A DNA stretch of 7,782 bases from an uncultured bacterium (GTDB taxonomy: Bacteria; Bacillota; Clostridia; Oscillospirales; Oscillospiraceae). Location of the stretch: assembly GCA_947364395.1 (NCBI GenBank), contig CANASS010000068.1:1-7782 (forward strand). Reading direction: 5' to 3'. Under the pieces are notes generated by a model. The model was not told the DNA's origin. It worked only from the letters and a program-made list of their open reading frames with translations, and searched no databases. How positions within the stretch are numbered: the first letter of the stretch is position 1; the number at the start of each line of letters is the position of its first letter. A program made the translations under genes and the position numbers. Of this stretch, positions 5,477 through 7,782 are shown piece after piece.

Positions 5477-5776
5477 ATGCCAAAAACTACCAACAAAGAG
5501 CGGAGCATGGCCCTTTATGAGAGCATTTTGGAGCTGAAGAGCCTGGAGGAGTGCATCGCCTTTTTTGACGACCTGTGCACGGTGGGGGAGCTGCGGGCCA
5601 TGGAGCAGCGCTATGACGTGGCCACCCTGCTGGACGAGGGGCTGGTGTACACCGAGATCCTGGAGCGGACCGGGGCCAGTTCGGCCACCATCAGCCGGGT
5701 GAACCGGGTGTTCTCCTTCGGCGCGGGGGGCTTCCGGGAGATGATCCAGCGCCGCAGGCAGCGGCTGGAGCGCTGA
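5477..5776 (+). CDS. yerC: YerC/YecD family TrpR-related protein
   Basis: The 99-residue, all-helical protein matches the YerC/YecD family, Firmicute relatives of the Trp repressor whose DNA target and effector are not well known. Typical features are the segment LEECIAFFDDLCTVGELRAMEQR (23-45) and the helix-turn-helix region LLDEGLVYTEILERTGASSATISRVNR (51-77). The tail is Arg-rich. Length and full-length alignment agree with the family. ATG at 5477 follows GAGGAG and GGGAGG runs; the nearer GGGAGG is seven bases upstream. No tryptophan gene is nearby, so a role in tryptophan control is not supported by context. It is the first gene of a likely two-gene unit with the HIT protein 51 bases downstream. 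Confidence 0.92.
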   Translation: MPKTTNKERSMALYESILELKSLEECIAFFDDLCTVGELRAMEQRYDVATLLDEGLVYTEILERTGASSATISRVNRVFSFGAGGFREMIQRRRQRLER

Positions 5777-5827
5777 GCGCAGGATCAAAAGGGTCCGTAA
5801 CATTGAAAAGATGAGGAGCGTGTCAGA

Positions 5828-6256
5828 ATGAAGGATCAAAATTGTGCCTACTGTATGCGGGAAGAGCGGGGGGAGCTGCTGGACGCCTTTGGCATTTTTA
5901 TCTGTGAGCTCAGCGTCAGCAGCCTCATCCTGTTCAAGGAGCAGAGCCATCCCGGACGGTGCATCGTGGCCTACAAGGACCACGTCAGCGAGCTGGTGGA
6001 CCTGACAGAGGAAGAGCGAAACGCCTTTTTCGCCGACGTGGCCCGGGCCGCCAAGGCCATACACGCCGCGTTCCACCCGGACAAGGTGAACTACGGGGCC
6101 TACGGCGACACCGGGCGGCACCTCCACTTCCACCTGGTTCCCAAGTACAAGGACGGCTTCGAGTGGGGCGGGGTGTTCCAGATGGACCCCAAGCAAAAGA
6201 CGCTGGCCGACGGGGAGTACCAGGACATGATTGCCCGCATCAAGGCCGAACTGTGA
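5828..6256 (+). CDS. HIT family nucleotide-binding protein
   Basis: The 142-residue cytoplasmic protein carries the histidine-triad motif HLHFHLVPK (98-106; His98, His100, His102), which in this superfamily binds the alpha-phosphate and hydrolyses or transfers nucleotide from AMP-linked or dinucleoside substrates. An N-terminal CAYC (6-9) resembles the Cys-x-x-Cys found at the start of many bacterial HIT proteins and may bind zinc. A GDTGRHLHFHLVPKYKDG block is typical. ATG at 5828 follows GAGGAG about nine bases upstream. The substrate cannot be told from sequence. It is probably cotranscribed with yerC; the strong terminator 15 bases after the stop ends the unit. Confidence 0.9.
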   Translation: MKDQNCAYCMREERGELLDAFGIFICELSVSSLILFKEQSHPGRCIVAYKDHVSELVDLTEEERNAFFADVARAAKAIHAAFHPDKVNYGAYGDTGRHLHFHLVPKYKDGFEWGGVFQMDPKQKTLADGEYQDMIARIKAEL

Positions 6257-6270
6257 TGAAATGGCGCTGA

Positions 6271-6305
6271 AAGCGGCCTCCGCCCCGTGGGCGGAGGCCG
6301 CTTTT
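6271..6305 (+). terminator. Strong terminator between the convergent HIT and flavodoxin genes
   Basis: AAGCGGCCTCCGCCC (6271-6285) pairs perfectly with GGGCGGAGGCCGCTT (6289-6303) around a 3-base loop, with a TTTT run reaching 6305. The 5' AAA gives a weaker T-run on the minus strand, so it may also serve the flavodoxin transcript, which ends at 6321. Confidence 0.88.
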
Positions 6306-6320
6306 CTGCCTTTCGGGTCC

Positions 6321-6845
6321 TCAAGCAGGGCCCAGGCGGCTTAAAATTGGCTCTATATACTTCTTGTCCGAAATGTCGTAGGAGGAAGAGATCATTTTGA
6401 CCATCTCCCGCTCCGCTTCGGTCTGGTTCTTCCGTGCCTTCAGTGTTTTGATGAACAGCTTCATCATGAGCTTTGAGGCCAGGGGCATTTTTTCGTAATT
6501 GAATCCTCCCGGACAGTAAAAAACGTCCACCTTTCTCCGCTCCGCCTCGGTGAAGCACCGATTCAGCGCCGGTTCGATGTCCGGGCTGTCCATGGGGCTC
6601 CCGCCGACGCAGAATACGATCAGCTTCTTGCCCTCCCATTGTCCCATGCGGGCCTTAAACCAGCCAAGCCCGGCGATTCCTCCCGCGCGGGCCCAGCCGC
6701 CGAAAACGATGGCGCCGCAGTCGGACAAATCCCGCCTTTTCGCCTCGGACAGCTCCAGGCAGACGCCTCCCGCCGCCTCCGCGATCCACTGGGCGTACCG
6801 CCGGGTGAACCCCGTCTGAGAGTTATAGATCACCACTGTTTTCAT
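6321..6845 (-). CDS. Flavodoxin-domain protein (flavodoxin_5/HemG-like)
   Basis: The 174-residue protein has a flavodoxin fold. The FMN phosphate-binding loop is NSQTGFTRRYAQ (8-19), followed by a Rossmann-like order of strands including AIVFGGWARAGGIAGLGWFK (45-64) and KKLIVFCVGGSP (73-84). The segment FYCPGGFNYEKMP (109-121) is typical of the flavodoxin_5 group related to HemG, a menaquinone-dependent protoporphyrinogen dehydrogenase; in Clostridia these proteins usually have no proven role, so HemG activity should not be assumed. ATG at 6845 lies inside the preceding marR gene, 23 bases overlapping, with GGGAGG nine bases upstream. It is the second gene of a MarR-controlled unit, which suggests a redox or stress role. 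Confidence 0.87.
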   Translation of the reverse strand: MKTVVIYNSQTGFTRRYAQWIAEAAGGVCLELSEAKRRDLSDCGAIVFGGWARAGGIAGLGWFKARMGQWEGKKLIVFCVGGSPMDSPDIEPALNRCFTEAERRKVDVFYCPGGFNYEKMPLASKLMMKLFIKTLKARKNQTEAEREMVKMISSSYDISDKKYIEPILSRLGPA

Positions 6846-7326
6846 TTGTCGCAGCCTCCCTTTCCAAATGGTCTATCCCCGCATACAGCCTGGACAGCAG
6901 CGTAAAAAGCGACTCAATTTCCTGGTCCGTATAGATTGCAAACAGCTCCTTTAACTCCTCCCGATATGGGGAAAAGTCATTCATAAAATAGTTTTCCGCC
7001 TTTTCCGTGGGCCAAACGCCCATAGCCCTCCCGTCCGTGGGGCTTTGCCGGATGGTGATAAAGCCCTTTTTCACCAGAGCGTCGGCCAGCTTCTTGATAT
7101 TCTGCCTGGAACAGCCCAGCAGCTTCCCCAATTGGGTGAACGTCAAGGGCTCCTCCGACTGCCGGGCCACGGACAGCAGCATAAACTGCTTCAGCGACAG
7201 CGCGGGAATGGTTTTGTCAAACAGGGTTTGCAGCCTGTTTCCGGCAATAAACAATGTGCTGAAAATGGCCTTTTGCCGGTTTTCCGTGGTGTCTGAAAAC
7301 CTTGTGACCAGCGTGTCCAGATCCAT
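6823..7326 (-). CDS. MarR-family transcriptional regulator
   Basis: The 167-residue protein has the MarR winged-helix layout: N-terminal dimerisation helices, a helix-turn-helix at about 62-88 (LTFTQLGKLLGCSRQNIKKLADALVKKG) and the wing with the conserved D-x-R in SPTDGRA (95-101; Asp98, Arg100), then C-terminal helices. The start is ATG at 7326, with GGAGG six bases upstream; an ATG 15 codons earlier (7371) overlaps the -10 and lies before the expected transcription start, so it is excluded. Cys72 lies within the HTH and might be redox-sensitive, but this is a single residue and a guess. The gene overlaps the downstream flavodoxin gene by 23 bases, implying coupled translation. A near-palindrome just past the promoter suggests autorepression. 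Confidence 0.9.
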   Translation of the reverse strand: MDLDTLVTRFSDTTENRQKAIFSTLFIAGNRLQTLFDKTIPALSLKQFMLLSVARQSEEPLTFTQLGKLLGCSRQNIKKLADALVKKGFITIRQSPTDGRAMGVWPTEKAENYFMNDFSPYREELKELFAIYTDQEIESLFTLLSRLYAGIDHLEREAATNENSGDL

Positions 7327-7339
7327 GGAATCCCTCCAG

Positions 7340-7358
7340 ATAGGTAACATGTTCCTAT
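7340..7358. promoter_or_regulatory. Probable MarR operator
   Basis: ATAGGTAACATGTTCCTAT contains the perfect 8-base palindrome AACATGTT (7346-7353), flanked by ATAGG and CCTAT arms that match with a one-base offset. It lies just downstream of the -10 of the marR promoter and covers the expected transcription start. A regulator bound there would block its own gene and the flavodoxin gene. Confidence 0.6.
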
Positions 7359-7361
7359 TGC

Positions 7362-7390
7362 AGTATAGCATCGAACTCCCCGCCCGTCAA
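7362..7390 (-). promoter_or_regulatory. Promoter of the marR-flavodoxin operon
   Basis: On the minus strand TTGACG (7390-7385), a 17-base spacer and TATACT (7367-7362), with TGC directly before the -10. Transcription should start near 7355, about 29 bases before the marR ATG. Confidence 0.82.
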
Positions 7391-7426
7391 GGGGCAAAAG
7401 GACCTCCCCGCTGTGGGGAGAGGCCC
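7391..7426 (-). terminator. Orphan terminator-like hairpin upstream of marR
   Basis: On the minus strand CTCCCC (7420-7415) pairs with GGGGAG (7409-7404) over a 5-base loop and is followed by GTCCTTTTGCCCC. It reads as a modest terminator for a transcript coming from the right, where no minus-strand gene now exists. Confidence 0.4.
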
Positions 7427-7429
7427 ATT

Positions 7430-7489
7430 TTATACAGCCGCGTACAGGTCAGCTCCCCCGCTTTTTATGCCCAGACGGTTCCCGCCAAT
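7430..7489 (-). pseudogene. Possible orphan C-terminal end of a lost gene
   Basis: On the minus strand an open stretch reads IGGNRLGIKSGGADLYAAV and ends in TAA (7432-7430), four bases before the terminator-like hairpin at 7404-7420. The upstream side is closed by a TGA at 7490-7492. The order of frame, stop and terminator resembles the 3' tail of a gene whose body has been removed. It is only 19 codons, so chance is a real alternative. Confidence 0.2.
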
Positions 7490-7524
7490 TCATTTCAGCT
7501 TTCCTGCGCTGATGTAGTAAGTTA

Positions 7525-7567
7525 AATGCAGAAAAGGTTTTTCAACCTTTTTCTGCATTATTTTTTT
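7525..7567 (+). terminator. Intrinsic terminator or attenuator before the HTH gene
   Basis: AATGCAGAAAAGGTT (7525-7539) pairs with AACCTTTTTCTGCATT (7544-7559) with one bulged T, followed by ATTTTTTT. It acts on the plus strand, yet no plus-strand gene lies between it and the divergent marR promoter. It either ends a small transcript or attenuates the gene at 7608. Confidence 0.75.
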
Positions 7568-7607
7568 ACCCAAACGGGGGCAGAAACGGGTGAAAGGGGT
7601 GATTTAG

Positions 7608-7782
7608 GTGAGGACTTTGACGCTGGACGACCGCAGGAAAATTGAAATGATGTGGGGAGAGAACGCTTCCCCGGTCAAGATTGCCGCAGAACTGGGTATC
7701 AGCCAATGCACCGTTTACACGGAATTGAAGCGGGGGCGGTGCGTCAGAGCGGGCGGCGACGTGGAATTGGATAAGAACTTCC
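7608..7782 (+). CDS. Small helix-turn-helix protein, IS30/phage HTH_38 type (3' end beyond window)
   Basis: The frame opens with GTG and stays open to the window edge (58 codons seen). A TAG stop lies directly before the GTG, so the start cannot be further upstream; AAGGGG about ten bases upstream is a fair ribosome binding site. The sequence LTLDDRRKIEMMW (4-16), followed by an HTH at about 22-42 (VKIAAELGISQCTVYTELKRG), has the pattern of the HTH_38 domain found at the N-terminus of IS30 transposases. It is also found in short phage or element-borne proteins that share the ELKRG then LDKN(Q) ending seen here. I favour the short type because LDKNF follows the HTH closely. Whether a DDE catalytic domain follows lies outside the window. 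Confidence 0.7.
   Translation, partial: MRTLTLDDRRKIEMMWGENASPVKIAAELGISQCTVYTELKRGRCVRAGGDVELDKNF

Noticed and set aside
5423..6196. 257-codon minus-strand frame over yerC and the HIT gene
   Set aside because: Antisense shadow of two well-recognised proteins; no ribosome binding site.
1..7782. CRISPR array, tRNA or rRNA genes, anti-phage operon
   Set aside because: No regularly spaced repeats, no cloverleaf or rRNA signature and no defence-type domain were seen in any frame.

Overview
The window looks like chromosomal DNA from a GC-rich Firmicute of the class Clostridia, most likely the Oscillospiraceae (Flavonifractor/Lawsonibacter-like). That placement is inference. It rests on strong Shine-Dalgarno sites, TTG and GTG starts, GC-rich third codon positions, intrinsic terminators with clear T-runs, Firmicute-type proteins (PepV-like dipeptidase, YerC, flavodoxin_5 protein), and intergenic palindromes of the CTTTTTCTTTGAAAAG type that I associate with this family.

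Left part, plus strand (1-2565). A polar amino-acid ABC ATPase ends at 726 and is closed by a terminator. A new promoter then drives a short leader ORF (915-1070). An intrinsic terminator lies inside the leader ORF, and the leader's stop codon overlaps the start of a uracil permease (uraA, 1067-2413). The layout (promoter, strong SD, leader peptide, T-run, hairpin, T-run, pyrimidine gene) is that of UTP-sensitive attenuation as known for enterobacterial pyrBI. It is the most interesting element here. The permease is followed by a palindromic repeat and a bidirectional terminator.

Middle, minus strand (2566-5319). A gene-less, highly structured stretch of about 330 bases precedes the 3' end of an M20 dipeptidase (PepV family, 2931-4331). 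Upstream of it lies another repeat-rich spacer, then a YheO/DauR-type PAS-HTH regulator (4586-5221) with its own promoter, a GC-rich 5'-UTR hairpin and a terminator whose loop holds the stop codon.

Right part. Divergent from the regulator, an extended -10 promoter drives a YerC (TrpR-like) gene and a HIT-family protein on the plus strand, ended by a strong terminator at 6271. Convergent to these is a two-gene minus-strand operon: a MarR-family regulator (6823-7326) overlapping a flavodoxin-domain protein (6321-6845). A near-palindrome sits just downstream of its promoter, as expected for autoregulation.

The last 400 bases change character. They hold a possible orphan 3' end of a lost gene, an orphan terminator, and the start of a small helix-turn-helix protein (7608 onward, cut by the window edge) of the IS30/phage HTH_38 type. 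This may mark the edge of a mobile or rearranged segment.
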